Part shown: in pieces, positions 45,553-54,454 of the stretch
Layout: each line of letters starts with the position of its first letter
How positions within the stretch are numbered: the stretch's first letter is position 1
Assembly: GCA_963755815.1 (NCBI GenBank)
Contig: CAVWLF010000026.1
Coordinates: 434,001 to 498,000 of the forward strand
From: Palsa-506 sp963755815
Lineage (GTDB): Bacteria; Actinomycetota; Actinomycetes; Streptosporangiales; Streptosporangiaceae
Length of the DNA: 64,000 nucleotides
Direction of reading: 5' to 3'
Translations under genes and position numbers: made by a program
Notes under the pieces: model-generated
What the model was told of the DNA's origin: nothing
Seen by the model: only the letters and a program-made list of their open reading frames with translations
Databases searched by the model: none

Positions 45553-46215
45553 TCAGCGCCTGCCGCCCAGCAGTTCCCCGAGCTGCTCCTCGACGTCCTC
45601 GGTGGTCACGAACAGCAGTTCGTCGCCGCTTTCCAGCGGATCATCGTTGTTCGGGACAATCACCCGGCCATCCCGCAAGATGGCCACCAGGGCGGTGTCG
45701 GTCGGCCATTCGATGTCGCCGATCCGTCGCCCGACGAGCGGAGCGTCGGCGGGCATGGTCATCTCGACCAGGCTGGCCTCGCTCTGCCGGAACGTCATCA
45801 GCCGGACCAGGTCGCCAACGCTGACTGCTTCCTCGACCAGGGCCGAAATCAGCCTGGGCGTGGACACCGCGACATCGACGCCCCAGGATTCGTTAAAAAG
45901 CCATTCGTTGCTCGGGTCGTTAACCCTGGCCACGACTCGCGGTACCCCGTACTCCGTCTTGGCCAGCAGCGACACGACGAGATTCGCCTTGTCGTCGCCG
46001 GTCGCCGCGATCACGACGTTGCAGCGCTCCAGGGATGCATCATCCAGCGCGCTGATCTCGCATGCGTCCGCCAGCAGCCATTCGGCCCGCGGGACGCTAT
46101 AGACCTTGATCGACCGCGGGTTCTTGTCGATCAGCAGGACCTCGTGGCCGTTCTCGAGCAATTCCTTGGCAATGGAGCGGCCGACCGCGCCCGCTCCGGC
46201 GATGGCTACCCGCAT
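45553..46215 (-). CDS. TrkA-type K+ uptake regulatory protein (CeoC-like)
   Basis: The product is 220 residues. It has an N-terminal RCK_N Rossmann domain (VAIAGAGAVGRSIAKEL, with Asp of LLIDKN for NAD(H)) and a C-terminal RCK_C domain (TMPADAPLVGRRI, GDELLFVTTEDV). TrkA proteins gate Trk/Ktr potassium channels, but no membrane subunit is encoded in the window. Its start overlaps the previous TrkA gene by one base (TGATG). The pair corresponds to ceoB-ceoC of mycobacteria. Confidence 0.92.
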   Translation of the reverse strand: MRVAIAGAGAVGRSIAKELLENGHEVLLIDKNPRSIKVYSVPRAEWLLADACEISALDDASLERCNVVIAATGDDKANLVVSLLAKTEYGVPRVVARVNDPSNEWLFNESWGVDVAVSTPRLISALVEEAVSVGDLVRLMTFRQSEASLVEMTMPADAPLVGRRIGDIEWPTDTALVAILRDGRVIVPNNDDPLESGDELLFVTTEDVEEQLGELLGGRR

Positions 46216-46889
46216 CAGTGACCGCCCTTACCCGGTGCGTCCTGCCTGCAGAAAACGGCCGCAATCCGCTCGATGTCGCCTTCGTGGGCGATGACGTGCA
46301 GCACATCGCCCTCTTGCAGGACGGTGCCCGGCCCGGGCAGCATGGCCTCGCCGAGCCGGGAAATGAACGCGATCCTGGTGCGGGCGGTTTCCTCCAGCGA
46401 CTGCACCTTCTCCCCGAGCCAGGCTCCCGAGCAGGCGATCTCGGCGAGCACGATGGTGCCAGTCGGATCCCGCCAGAGCGGCTCCGAGCCCTCGGGCAGC
46501 AGCCTGCGCAGCATCTGGTCCGCGGTCCAGCGGACGGTCGCCACGGTGGGGATGCCGAGCCGCTGGTACACCTCGGCCCGGCGCGGATCATAGATTCGGG
46601 CCACGACCCGGTGCACGTCGAATGACTCGCGGGCCACCCGAGCCGCGATCACGTTCGAATTGTCTCCGCTGCTGACGGCCGCGAAAGCGTCGGCGCGCTC
46701 GATGCCTGCCTCAATGAGAATCTCGCGGTCGAAGCCGGTGCCGGTGATCTTGCTGCCCTTGAAGCCGGACCGAAGCTTGCGGAACGCCTCCGCATCCTGG
46801 TCAATGATGGCAACCGAGTGCCCCTGGTCCTCCAGAATGTGGGCGATAGTGGATCCAACCCGCCCGCATCCCATGATCACGATGTGCAC
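46215..46889 (-). CDS. TrkA-type K+ uptake regulatory protein (CeoB-like)
   Basis: The product is 224 residues with the RCK_N motif VIMGCGRVGSTIAHIL, the NAD-binding Asp in AIIDQD, and an RCK_C domain (PGTVLQEGDVLHVIAHEGDI). It is the upstream partner of the TrkA at 45553 and probably forms a hetero-complex with it. The promoter lies within the 131-base gap shared with the divergent RNA methyltransferase gene. Confidence 0.92.
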   Translation of the reverse strand: MHIVIMGCGRVGSTIAHILEDQGHSVAIIDQDAEAFRKLRSGFKGSKITGTGFDREILIEAGIERADAFAAVSSGDNSNVIAARVARESFDVHRVVARIYDPRRAEVYQRLGIPTVATVRWTADQMLRRLLPEGSEPLWRDPTGTIVLAEIACSGAWLGEKVQSLEETARTRIAFISRLGEAMLPGPGTVLQEGDVLHVIAHEGDIERIAAVFCRQDAPGKGGH

Positions 46890-47020
46890 GGCCTTCCCTT
46901 CAGCGAGAACGATGTCCTCATCAACGATGCCCGATCAAGGTATGCCCCTCCCGCCCGGTGCGGCTAGCCCCGGGTGACCCCAGCGAACTCCCCATTGACC
47001 GGTCACGGGAGCATAGTGCC

Positions 47021-48319
47021 ATGACTGCGCCCGCTGACGAACCGCTCAAGGCGGGCGACCTGCTGGAACTCACGGTGGGCGAAGCCGCGCACGGCGGCTG
47101 GTGCGTGGCCCGGCCGGCCGCCGCGGGCGGCCGGGTGATCTTCGTGCGGCACGCGCTGCCCGGCGAGCAGGTGCGGGTCAGGATTACCCAGACCACCTCG
47201 AAGTTCGCCCGGGCTGACGCGGTGGAGATCCTGGCCGCCGGGCCGGACCGAGTCGAGCCGCCTTGCCCGCATGCCCGGCCGGGCGGCTGCGGCGGCTGCG
47301 ACTGGCAGCATGCCAGCCTGCCTGCCCAGCGGGCGCTGAAGGCGGCTGTGATCAGCCAGCAGTTGCGCCGCATCGCCGGCATCGACCGCGAGGTGGTGGT
47401 CGAGCCGCTGGCTGGCGACCAGGACGGACTCGGCTGGCGCACCAGGGTCAAGTTCGCGGTGGGCAACGATGGCGTCGCCGGGCTGCGCCGGCACCGATCC
47501 CATCAGGTCATCAAGGTCGGCACCTGCCCGATCGGGCATCAGCTGGTCAACGACGCGAGGGTGACCCGGCGGCGCTGGCACGGCGCCGACACGGTGGAAG
47601 TGGCCGTTTCCCCCGGGTCCGGCGAGCGCGCGCTGATCGTCTCGGGCGGAGCTATCCGTCCTGAGTCCTGGCCCGACTTCGCGGCGGACATGGTCCTGGC
47701 CCCCGCGCGCGACGGCGGGCTCACGGCACTGCGCGGCAGCGGATTCCTGCACCCGGAAGCCGCCGGGCGGTCCTGGCGGGTCAGCGCCGGGACGTTCTGG
47801 CAGGTGCACCCGGGCGCGGCCAGCGCACTCGCCGAGGCCGTCCTCGGCGAGCTGCGGCCGCAGCCCGGGGACGTGGTGCTGGACCTGTACTGCGGGGCCG
47901 GGCTGTTCGCTGGCGTGCTGGCCGAGGCCGTCGGGCCGGACGGCGTTGTGATCGGGATCGAGGAAGACACCGGGGCGGTGCGTGATGCCCGGCATAACCT
48001 CCGCTCGACGCCGTGGGCCCGGGTGCACAAGGGTGACGCGGCGGCGATGCTGGCCCGGTACGGCGTGTCTGGCGCGTCGCTGGCCGTACTGGACCCGCCG
48101 CGGTCAGGCGCCGCGCGGCAGGTGGTGGAGCGGCTGGCCGCCGCGGGCACCGAGGCCGCGCTGCGCCGGATCGCCTATGTTTCCTGCGATCCGGCCACCC
48201 TGGCCCGCGATCTGGCCATCTTCGGCGAGCAGGGCTGGGAACTTGAGGCGCTGCGCGCGTTCGACGCGTTCCCGATGACTCATCACGTGGAGTGCCTGGC
48301 CACGCTCGCGCGCTGGTAG
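47021..48319 (+). CDS. TRAM-domain RNA m5U methyltransferase (RumA/TrmA family)
   Basis: The product is 432 residues. An N-terminal TRAM domain (AAHGGWCVARP, FVRHALPGEQVRVRI) is followed by a likely 4Fe-4S site with PPCPHARPGGCGGCDW and a fourth Cys in VGTCPIGH. The SAM domain has VVLDLYCGAGLFAGVLA, the catalytic Cys in YVSCDPATLARDL and the Glu in HHVECLATL. It methylates a uridine C5 in rRNA or tRNA. ATG 47021 follows GGGAG. The mycobacterial relative near ceoBC is Rv2689c. Confidence 0.92.
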   Translation: MTAPADEPLKAGDLLELTVGEAAHGGWCVARPAAAGGRVIFVRHALPGEQVRVRITQTTSKFARADAVEILAAGPDRVEPPCPHARPGGCGGCDWQHASLPAQRALKAAVISQQLRRIAGIDREVVVEPLAGDQDGLGWRTRVKFAVGNDGVAGLRRHRSHQVIKVGTCPIGHQLVNDARVTRRRWHGADTVEVAVSPGSGERALIVSGGAIRPESWPDFAADMVLAPARDGGLTALRGSGFLHPEAAGRSWRVSAGTFWQVHPGAASALAEAVLGELRPQPGDVVLDLYCGAGLFAGVLAEAVGPDGVVIGIEEDTGAVRDARHNLRSTPWARVHKGDAAAMLARYGVSGASLAVLDPPRSGAARQVVERLAAAGTEAALRRIAYVSCDPATLARDLAIFGEQGWELEALRAFDAFPMTHHVECLATLARW

Positions 48320-48387
48320 CGCGCTAACGCGGCGCGGTCAGCGCGGTGCCTCGAGCGTGGCGCCGCGAGCGTGGCCAGGCGCGCGGC

Positions 48388-48960
48388 CTACTCCTTAGCC
48401 TCGTCCACATGGAGCGTCGCTTCGACCTCGATCGTGAGCTGGATCTTCTCACTCACCATGACGCCGCCGCCGGGAATTGCCATGTTGGCGGTGATGCCGT
48501 ACTCGGTGCGGTTGATCTCCCCGGTGGCCGAGAAGCCGGCCTTGGTGTTGCCGAAAGGATCGGGGCCGAAGCCGTTGATTTCCAGCTTGAGCTCGACCGG
48601 GTGCGTGATCCCGCGGATGGTCAGCTCGCCGTCCACGATGAAGTCCTTGCCGTCCGGGCGGATGCCGGTGGAACGGTACGTCATCGTCGGGTGGTTAGCC
48701 GTGTCGAGGAAGTTCTCGCCGGCCACATCGCCGTTGCGCTGCTCGTTGCTGGTGTCGATCGAGGTGGTGTCGATGGTCGCCGTCGCAGTGGACTGCAGCG
48801 GGTCAGCCGCCGTGATGATCTGGCCTTCGAACTTCGTGAAGTTCCCGCGGACCTTGCTGACCATCAGGTGGCGTGCGACGAAGCCGATGTGCGAATGGAC
48901 GGGATCGATGTCCCAGGTTCCGGCGATATAGCCGGGGATCTCGACAGTCTGTGCCGTCAT
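48388..48960 (-). CDS. YceI family protein
   Basis: The product is 190 residues and forms a lipocalin-like beta-barrel that binds isoprenoid-type lipids. The signature is GTWDIDPVHSHIGFVARHLM, followed by VRGNFTKFEG, DFIVDGELTIRGITHPV and TEYGITANM. There is no signal peptide, so it is cytoplasmic here. AAGGAG precedes ATG 48960. It is divergent from the HxlR regulator, which probably controls it. Confidence 0.93.
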   Translation of the reverse strand: MTAQTVEIPGYIAGTWDIDPVHSHIGFVARHLMVSKVRGNFTKFEGQIITAADPLQSTATATIDTTSIDTSNEQRNGDVAGENFLDTANHPTMTYRSTGIRPDGKDFIVDGELTIRGITHPVELKLEINGFGPDPFGNTKAGFSATGEINRTEYGITANMAIPGGGVMVSEKIQLTIEVEATLHVDEAKE

Positions 48961-49100
48961 GGTGTCTCCTTAGTTCTCAGAGGTATGACGGTTACCGGAT
49001 AAGACACGGTACCAATCCAGAACCGGATTCCATCCTTGTGAAGACGCCGACGCCGCGCAATACGGCACATCAAACTGCCCGAGGCACCTGGAGGTAACCA

Positions 49101-49688
49101 ATGGATCGCGCGAATGGCGCCGGACCCGCGGATCCGGCCACCGCTGCCACATCGGCCGGGCTGGGAGCCATCACCGGGTCCGCTGGGCCATGGGCAGATA
49201 CCGCGCCGGGGGAGTCCGCCGTGGCGGTAGTGCCGGCCGCACGGGGGGAGCCTGCGCTGCCGGGGCTGCCGACCGCCACCTGCCGGGTCCGCGAGGTCCT
49301 CGGGCGAATTGGCGACAAATGGTCGATCTTCATCATCATCCGGCTGGGCAACGGCCCCCAGCGATTCACCACCCTGAAGCGGTCCATCGACGGGATCAGC
49401 CAGCGAATGCTGACGGTCACTCTTCGCGGCCTGGAACGCGATGGCATCGTCAGCCGGACCATGTACCCGGTCATGCCGCCGCGGGTCGACTATGCGCTCA
49501 CGCCGCTGGGCCATACCCTGCTCGATGCCGTCGGCGCGCTCATGGCCTGGGCCGATGAGCATCTGGCCGAGGTCGATGCGGCGCGCGAGGGCTATGATGC
49601 GCGGTCCCCTGACGGTGCCCCTGAGGGGCCAGGGCCAGCCGCGAATGGCTTCCCGGCTGCCGGCGCCCGGCCACGCCCGCTCAGGTAG
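49101..49688 (+). CDS. HxlR family transcriptional regulator
   Basis: The product is 195 residues. Low-complexity ends flank a winged helix: LGRIGDKWSIFIIIRLGNGP, RFTTLKRSIDGISQRMLT, LRGLERDGIVSRTMYP and VDYALTPLG. Dimeric HxlR proteins often sense redox or carbonyl compounds via Cys, but only one Cys (TCRVREVLG) is present. GGAGG lies about six bases before ATG 49101. In the shared 140-base gap, GGTTACC and GGTACC (about 48992-49015) are candidate half-sites, weakly supported. Confidence 0.9.
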   Translation: MDRANGAGPADPATAATSAGLGAITGSAGPWADTAPGESAVAVVPAARGEPALPGLPTATCRVREVLGRIGDKWSIFIIIRLGNGPQRFTTLKRSIDGISQRMLTVTLRGLERDGIVSRTMYPVMPPRVDYALTPLGHTLLDAVGALMAWADEHLAEVDAAREGYDARSPDGAPEGPGPAANGFPAAGARPRPLR

Positions 49689-49744
49689 CCGGCGCGGCTT
49701 TTCATCAACCGGGCATCACGCCACTATGACGAGGCCCTGGACTA

Positions 49745-52085
49745 TCAGGCCGGTCCGCGCTGAATGTCAGGTCTAGCCATAGGCAGGCTCACGCTGGGCG
49801 TGCCGAGGCACGTGCTGGTCGGCCGGACCGAGCCAGCCGGGGGTGCGCCCTCGCCGGGCAAGGTGCCCGTCACCGCGTAGTGCAGCAGTCGCTGCGCGAC
49901 CGCGGCGGTCGCGCCATCACCCAGCTCAAAGATCCGGGCGCCCGGCCGGCGCCCGCAACGGCCGGCCCGGATAGGAGTTTGCGGTGGCGCTACCCGTCCC
50001 GGCCGGGCGCGGCCAGCCGCAGGCGTCCGTGCTCAGCGCGTTGGCGGCGGCCTGGCCGATAGCGATCACGAGGTGCTGGCCGTTGACCGTGTCCGTCCAG
50101 GCCTGGACGAAGGTGCCGGTGACGCTGGTCGCGGGCAGGCCCACCCGGCGGGCCGCCGTGGTGGCCGTACTCAGGCTGGCGGGGTCGGCCGCGTACAAGA
50201 CAATCGGCGAGCTGGTGACCGGGCCGGTCCTGCCGTTGGTGACGCTGACCAGCTCAAAGGTCTCGGTCAGCGATCTGGCGCCGGCGGTGGCGGTGACCGG
50301 GACGTCATAGTGCCCGGCGGGCAGCGTCGCGGCTGGGGTCAGCGACACGGTCACCGTGGCGGTCCGGTGCCGCCGGACGGTCCGGGTGCCCTGACTGGGC
50401 CGGATCGTCAGCCCGGCGGGCGCGCTGGCCGTCCAGTGCACCGCGGTCCTGCGGCCGACTGCGGTGATGACCAGCCGCACCTTGGTGGTCTGGCCCGCGC
50501 TGGCGGCGACCGCGTCGGGCTGGCTGATGATGAACGGCCTGGCCCTGATGTGCGTCGGCCGCGCACTGGCGACCGTGCCGCCGACGGAGTTGTCGTCGAT
50601 GTCCAGGGTGGCCCCGCCCCAGGTCTCGTCGTGGCCGCCGTAGTACTGGTGCAGCCGCCGGTGCCCGGTCCAGTCGCCGCGGGGCACCGACGGGTCGGCG
50701 AGGCCCGTGCTGCCGTCCCAGTCGGCGATCCAGATGTCGTCCGGGCGCGGGTAGCCGCTGACGTGATACTTAGTGGCCAGGTCGGCGATCCCGGATGAAG
50801 CGCTGGAATAGACGCCGGACAGATAGCCCGCCGTGTGCAGCCGCCGGGTCCAGCCGGCCAGGAAGCTCAGCACCGCCTTGGTGCAGGACGCGTTGTTGCG
50901 GGGGTAGCCCTCCATGTCGAAGTAGATCGGCGAGCCCTGGCCGTAGCCGAAGCTCCGCGCGGTGGCCGCGGCGCTGGCCGCGTCGGCCTTCCCTTCGGCG
51001 TAGGCCTCCGGCGCCTTGATCTTCTGCACCCCGGCGTGGGCGTAGCAGGGCGCCTGCAGGCCGACCCAGATCGGGATGAACTGCCAGCCCTGGGCGGTAA
51101 CCGCGGCGATCCAGTTGGCGTTGAAGTTGCCGTAGCTGCAAGCCCAGTTGACGCCACCCAGGTCAGTTCCGACCACCCGGTACGGGGAGACGCGCCAGTC
51201 CGACATGGTCTGGGCGGCGGGCGCGGTGCAGGAATCGAACCCCAGTCCGCGCCCGCGCCGGCCGACCAGGCCGCCCGGGGATCCGGCCAGGCTGCTGACC
51301 GGCGCGCCGGTTGCCCCGGCGGCCGGGGCCGCCGCGATGGTCGCCGCCGGCCCCGAGGCCGGAAGCGGGCTTGCCGCCCGGGCGCGGGCGCCCCGTGGGC
51401 TGGTCGTCCCGGCGGTGGACCGGCCGCCGGCCAGGATCGCCCGGGCCTGCGCCGGGTCCGCGCCGTACGTCGCGGTGACCAGCACCCCGGCCCGGGAAAC
51501 GACGATCCGCAGGGCATGCCCGGCGGCCGCGGCCGCGGTGGTCGCGGCCGGGAGGCTGGCCCGGGCTGGCAGCGCCGCCATGCTGCTGGGCAGCACGGCG
51601 GTACCCGGCGGCAGCTGGCCGGGCTGGCCGGCGGGCTGGATCAGCACGGCCGAAGTCCGGCCCACGGCATGGGCCGGGCACCGCTGGTCCGGCCCGGGCG
51701 TGCCCAGGTAGACGGCATGGCTGCTGAACAGCACGCACCGAGTCGGATCCGCGGCCAGGTGGTAGACCGGCCACGAGGCCGGCACCTGGATTTCATAGCC
51801 GTGATAGCGCACGAGCCGCGCACCCGGCGCCGGCCCCATGTGGCCGGCTGACCAGGCGGGCCCGGCCGGCAGCACGGCGGCGCCAGCGGTGGTGGCGAGC
51901 AACGCCAGCCCAGCCGCCGCCACGGCCGCCGTCCGGGTGGCCAGGAACTGGCGCCGCGCAGCGTTCCGCCGCCGCGGACGGCCAGCCCGGAATCCCTGCT
52001 TTGCCACTTCCGTCCCCCGGACATCCATTGCGAAGACCCGCCACATTACTAACGATTCACGGCGGTTGCATTCGGTCTTGGCCAT
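49745..52085 (-). CDS. Secreted DUF1906 glycoside hydrolase-like protein, apparent frameshift near the 3' end
   Basis: The product would be about 780 residues. ARRQFLATR followed by a hydrophobic stretch forms a signal peptide that also fits the Tat pattern. The DUF1906 (GH25-like) domain, about 285-500, starts with FDSCTAPAAQTMSDW and contains IYFDMEGYPRNN and DDIWIADWDG. A beta-sandwich domain and a repeat-type C-terminal domain follow. As read, the frame stops at 49926. A frame change at about 49930-49965 in a GGCCGG-rich run gives FELGDGATAAVAQRLLHYAV and a stop at 49745. The start may be ATG 52085, 52046 or 52028. Members with this domain probably bind or cleave cell-wall or surface glycans. 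Confidence 0.75.
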
Positions 52086-52254
52086 GCCACCGCGGACGGC
52101 TCGGCCAGCAGGCTGGCCGCAGCCAGGAATTGGTTTGCCGCGATCCCGCCCCGATCAGCGACTGGCCGGTTATGCCACCGCAAATTGCCTGGCCAGCGGG
52201 CTGGCCACCGTCAGGAATTGGTTTGCCGCGACCTTGCCAAGCCGCGACCTTGCC
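52084..52254. repeat. 60-base imperfect direct duplication plus short tandem repeats
   Basis: Copy 1 (52084-52143) and copy 2 (52172-52231) both begin ATGCCACCGC and end CAGGAATTGGTTTGCCGCGA, with a period of 88 bases. GCCGCGACCTTGCC then occurs twice (52225-52238, 52241-52254). Further units of CAGCAA(G/A)CCGCGGTCT follow up to about 52310. No gene is supported in 52086-52486. The array lies upstream of the DUF1906 gene, with copy 1 starting at its first codons. Confidence 0.75.
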
Positions 52255-52446
52255 TAATCAGCAAGCCGCGGTCTGCCCGGTCAGCAAACCGCGGTCTTGC
52301 CCCGGTCAGCAAGTGGCCAGCAGCGGGCCGGTCGGTGCTGACGGCGCAGCAGGCCTGGCCCCTGCGGCACTCGCTGCATCGTGGGCCCGGCCTGCGTCAC
52401 GAGCGATCACGATGACGGAGAACGTTCCTGGCGCCGGGGGCGCGAG

Positions 52447-52500
52447 TCCCGCCTCGCGTTCAGGCACCCGAACTCCCGCCTCGCGATCAGGCGCCCGAGC
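52447..52500. repeat. Two tandem 27-base repeats at the methyltransferase 3' end
   Basis: TCCCGCCTCGCG(T/A)TCAGGC begins each of two adjacent 27-base units (52447-52473, 52474-52500) that differ at three or four positions. The second unit overlaps the last codons and stop of the minus-strand methyltransferase gene, so the duplication spread out of the gene end. Confidence 0.7.
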
Positions 52501-53122
52501 GTCGCGATGGACGGCGCAGGGTCAGCGACTGAAAATGGATCTGGCCTGGCTCGATGACGTGGAAGTCGACCAGGTCGAATGACTGCCGGGCGATCTGCTG
52601 GATCTGCTCGTCGGTACGCCAGGAAAAGAACCGGGGCGGAACATAATTGTCATCCGCGGCGATTCCCTCCTCTTCATGGCCGCCGTACAGGCCGAGGAAG
52701 AGCAACCCGCCGGGCCGTATCAGCGCGGCGATGGCGGCCAGCACGGCCGGTAGCCGGGCGTTCGGCACGTGCAGCAGGCAGTTCAGGGTGTAGACCGCGT
52801 CGAATGAGCCCGGCGGGAAGTCCAGCTGCGCCACGTCCATCACCCGGCCGTCGATGCCCTTCTCCCGGCAACGGGCCACCATCGCCGGTGACAGGTCGAT
52901 CGCGACGACGTCAAGGCCATGGTCCCGGAAGAACACGCTGTCCTGCCCGGTGCCCGCCCCGATCTCCAGCAGGCGCCTGCCGTCCTGATCTTGCAATCGC
53001 CGGAGGAAGCCGGCTCGTTCGGCTTGCTTCCAGTCCGCTTTCTCCTGCAGGTCACGCCAGGCAGCGCGGCCGTCGTACGCGGTCCGGATCTGGTCAGTAA
53101 CGTCCTGGTACCGGGCATCCAT
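52487..53122 (-). CDS. Class I SAM-dependent methyltransferase
   Basis: The product is 211 residues of the Methyltransf_11/25 type. The SAM motif is LLEIGAGTGQDSVFF, with VVAIDLSPAMVARCREKGI for the ribose-binding acidic residue and LIRPGGLLFLGLYGG as motif III. The substrate is unknown. Its 5' end faces the long palindrome at 53161-53222. Confidence 0.88.
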   Translation of the reverse strand: MDARYQDVTDQIRTAYDGRAAWRDLQEKADWKQAERAGFLRRLQDQDGRRLLEIGAGTGQDSVFFRDHGLDVVAIDLSPAMVARCREKGIDGRVMDVAQLDFPPGSFDAVYTLNCLLHVPNARLPAVLAAIAALIRPGGLLFLGLYGGHEEEGIAADDNYVPPRFFSWRTDEQIQQIARQSFDLVDFHVIEPGQIHFQSLTLRRPSRRSGA

Positions 53123-53160
53123 CGATTGCTACCTACCGGGCGCACTCGGCGTCGCATGAA

Positions 53161-53222
53161 TTAACGGTTAAGTTTTAGCCGGTTTCCGCCGCCGCGAGAA
53201 CCGGCTAAATCTTAACCGTTAA
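53161..53222. promoter_or_regulatory. Long palindrome, 24-base arms, between divergent genes
   Basis: The left arm (53161-53184, starting TTAACGGTTAAG) and right arm (53199-53222, ending CTTAACCGTTAA) are reverse complements with a single mismatch, around a 14-base G/C-rich spacer. The inner part reads TAGCCGGTT / AACCGGCTA. The element is A+T-rich against its surroundings and lies 38 bases upstream of the minus-strand methyltransferase. It sits upstream of both divergent genes, so it is not a terminator for either. It could be an operator for paired dimers or a foldback element. Confidence 0.75.
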
Positions 53223-53278
53223 CGACTGGCCAATGGCTGGGAGCTGGCAGTGGGCGCCGAGAGGGCAGCCTCGGCGAG

Positions 53279-53309
53279 TTATCAACAGCTAATCCGGGGT
53301 TTATCCACA
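53279..53309 (+). other. DnaA-box-like pair upstream of the AbiEi-DUF559 gene
   Basis: TTATCCACA at 53301-53309 matches the DnaA box consensus exactly, and TTATCAACA at 53279-53287 differs from it at one base. They are 13 bases apart in the same orientation. Two sites do not make a replication origin, and no dnaA, dnaN or A+T-rich unwinding region is nearby. Confidence 0.4.
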
Positions 53310-53360
53310 GATTTGGACCGCGGGTACCGGGCCCGGGACAGCTCAGCGACGCTGAGGTTC

Positions 53361-54326
53361 ATGACCGGTCAGCTCCCGGACGAGTGCGATCAGCTGCTGC
53401 AGTTACAGGCGGGAGTCATCACCCGCGCACAGGCGCTCAGCGCGGGGATGAGCAGGCACGCGCTGCAGGCGAAGCTGGACAGCGGGCACTGGCGGCGACT
53501 GCACTCCGGCGTGTACGCGGCCTTCGGCGCGCGGCCCGACCGTGCCGCCGTCTTGTGGGCGGCTGTCCTCGGGGCCGGCCGCAACGCTGTGCTGAGCCAC
53601 GAGACCGCGGCTGAACTGCACGGGCTACTCAGCATCGGCGCACGACCGAGCATGCTTATCCACGTCACGGTGCCGAGGAGTCATCAGGTAGCCCCGATGA
53701 GGCACGTCCGGCTGCACTACTCGCAGCGGCTGGGTGCCGCACGCCACCCGGCGCTACTGCCGCCGGTGACGCGATTTGATGACACGATCCTCGACCTCGC
53801 CGGGGCGGCGGCAACGGTGCTGGACGGAATCGGCTGGATCCTGCACGCCTGCGGAACCCGCCGCACCACGCCGGAGAGACTCCGCCAGGCGATGGCCGCG
53901 CGCCGGCGGCTGCGGTGGCGCAGGGAGCTGTCCGCCGCGCTCGGCGATGCCCAGTCCGGGGCTCACTCGGTACTGGAGCATGCCTATCTGCACTTCATTG
54001 AGCGGCGTCATGGGCTGCCCGCCGGAGTCAGGCAATGGCGTGTCATCGTCCGAGGCGTGCCCTCGTACCAGGACGTCCGTTACGAGCGATACCGGCTGGT
54101 CGTTGAGCTGGACGGTCAAGCGGCCCATCCGGAACTCCAGCGCTGGCGAGACATCCACCGCGACAACGCGAACGCGGCGGAGGGCTGCGTGACGCTGCGC
54201 TACTCGTGGTCCGACGTGACGCAGCGGCCCTGCGAGGTTGCCGCCGAGGTCGGTCGCGTCCTGCGGAGCCGTGGCTGGACTGGTCAGCCGCGCCCATGCG
54301 GCCCGGAGTGCACGGCCCGCGACTAG
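53361..54326 (+). CDS. AbiEi-like antitoxin domain protein with DUF559 nuclease-like domain
   Basis: The product is about 321 residues. The N-terminal AbiEi_4-like winged helix (LLQLQAGVITRAQALSAGMS, WRRLHSGVYAAFG) is followed by a middle region, then a C-terminal DUF559/Vsr-like domain with RLVVELDGQAAHPE and the expected Asp/Glu residues. Such proteins are widespread in actinobacteria as orphans; there is no AbiEii toxin gene beside it. A GTG at 53250 with GGGAG is an alternative start, but the palindrome and DnaA-like boxes make 53223-53360 look regulatory. Confidence 0.75.
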   Translation: MTGQLPDECDQLLQLQAGVITRAQALSAGMSRHALQAKLDSGHWRRLHSGVYAAFGARPDRAAVLWAAVLGAGRNAVLSHETAAELHGLLSIGARPSMLIHVTVPRSHQVAPMRHVRLHYSQRLGAARHPALLPPVTRFDDTILDLAGAAATVLDGIGWILHACGTRRTTPERLRQAMAARRRLRWRRELSAALGDAQSGAHSVLEHAYLHFIERRHGLPAGVRQWRVIVRGVPSYQDVRYERYRLVVELDGQAAHPELQRWRDIHRDNANAAEGCVTLRYSWSDVTQRPCEVAAEVGRVLRSRGWTGQPRPCGPECTARD

Positions 54327-54454
54327 CTTGCCGGCCGGCGCCCCGGACGCGGCTGGCGCTGGACGCGGCTGGTGCCTGGGCGGCCGGGACGGGCGCGGTC
54401 CGGTCAGGCCCGGCCGGCTGCGCTGGCGCGGCGGGATGCGGGAGGATGAGCGGC

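Noticed and set aside
53279..53309. Replication origin
   Set aside because: Only two DnaA-like boxes, and no dnaA/dnaN context or unwinding region.
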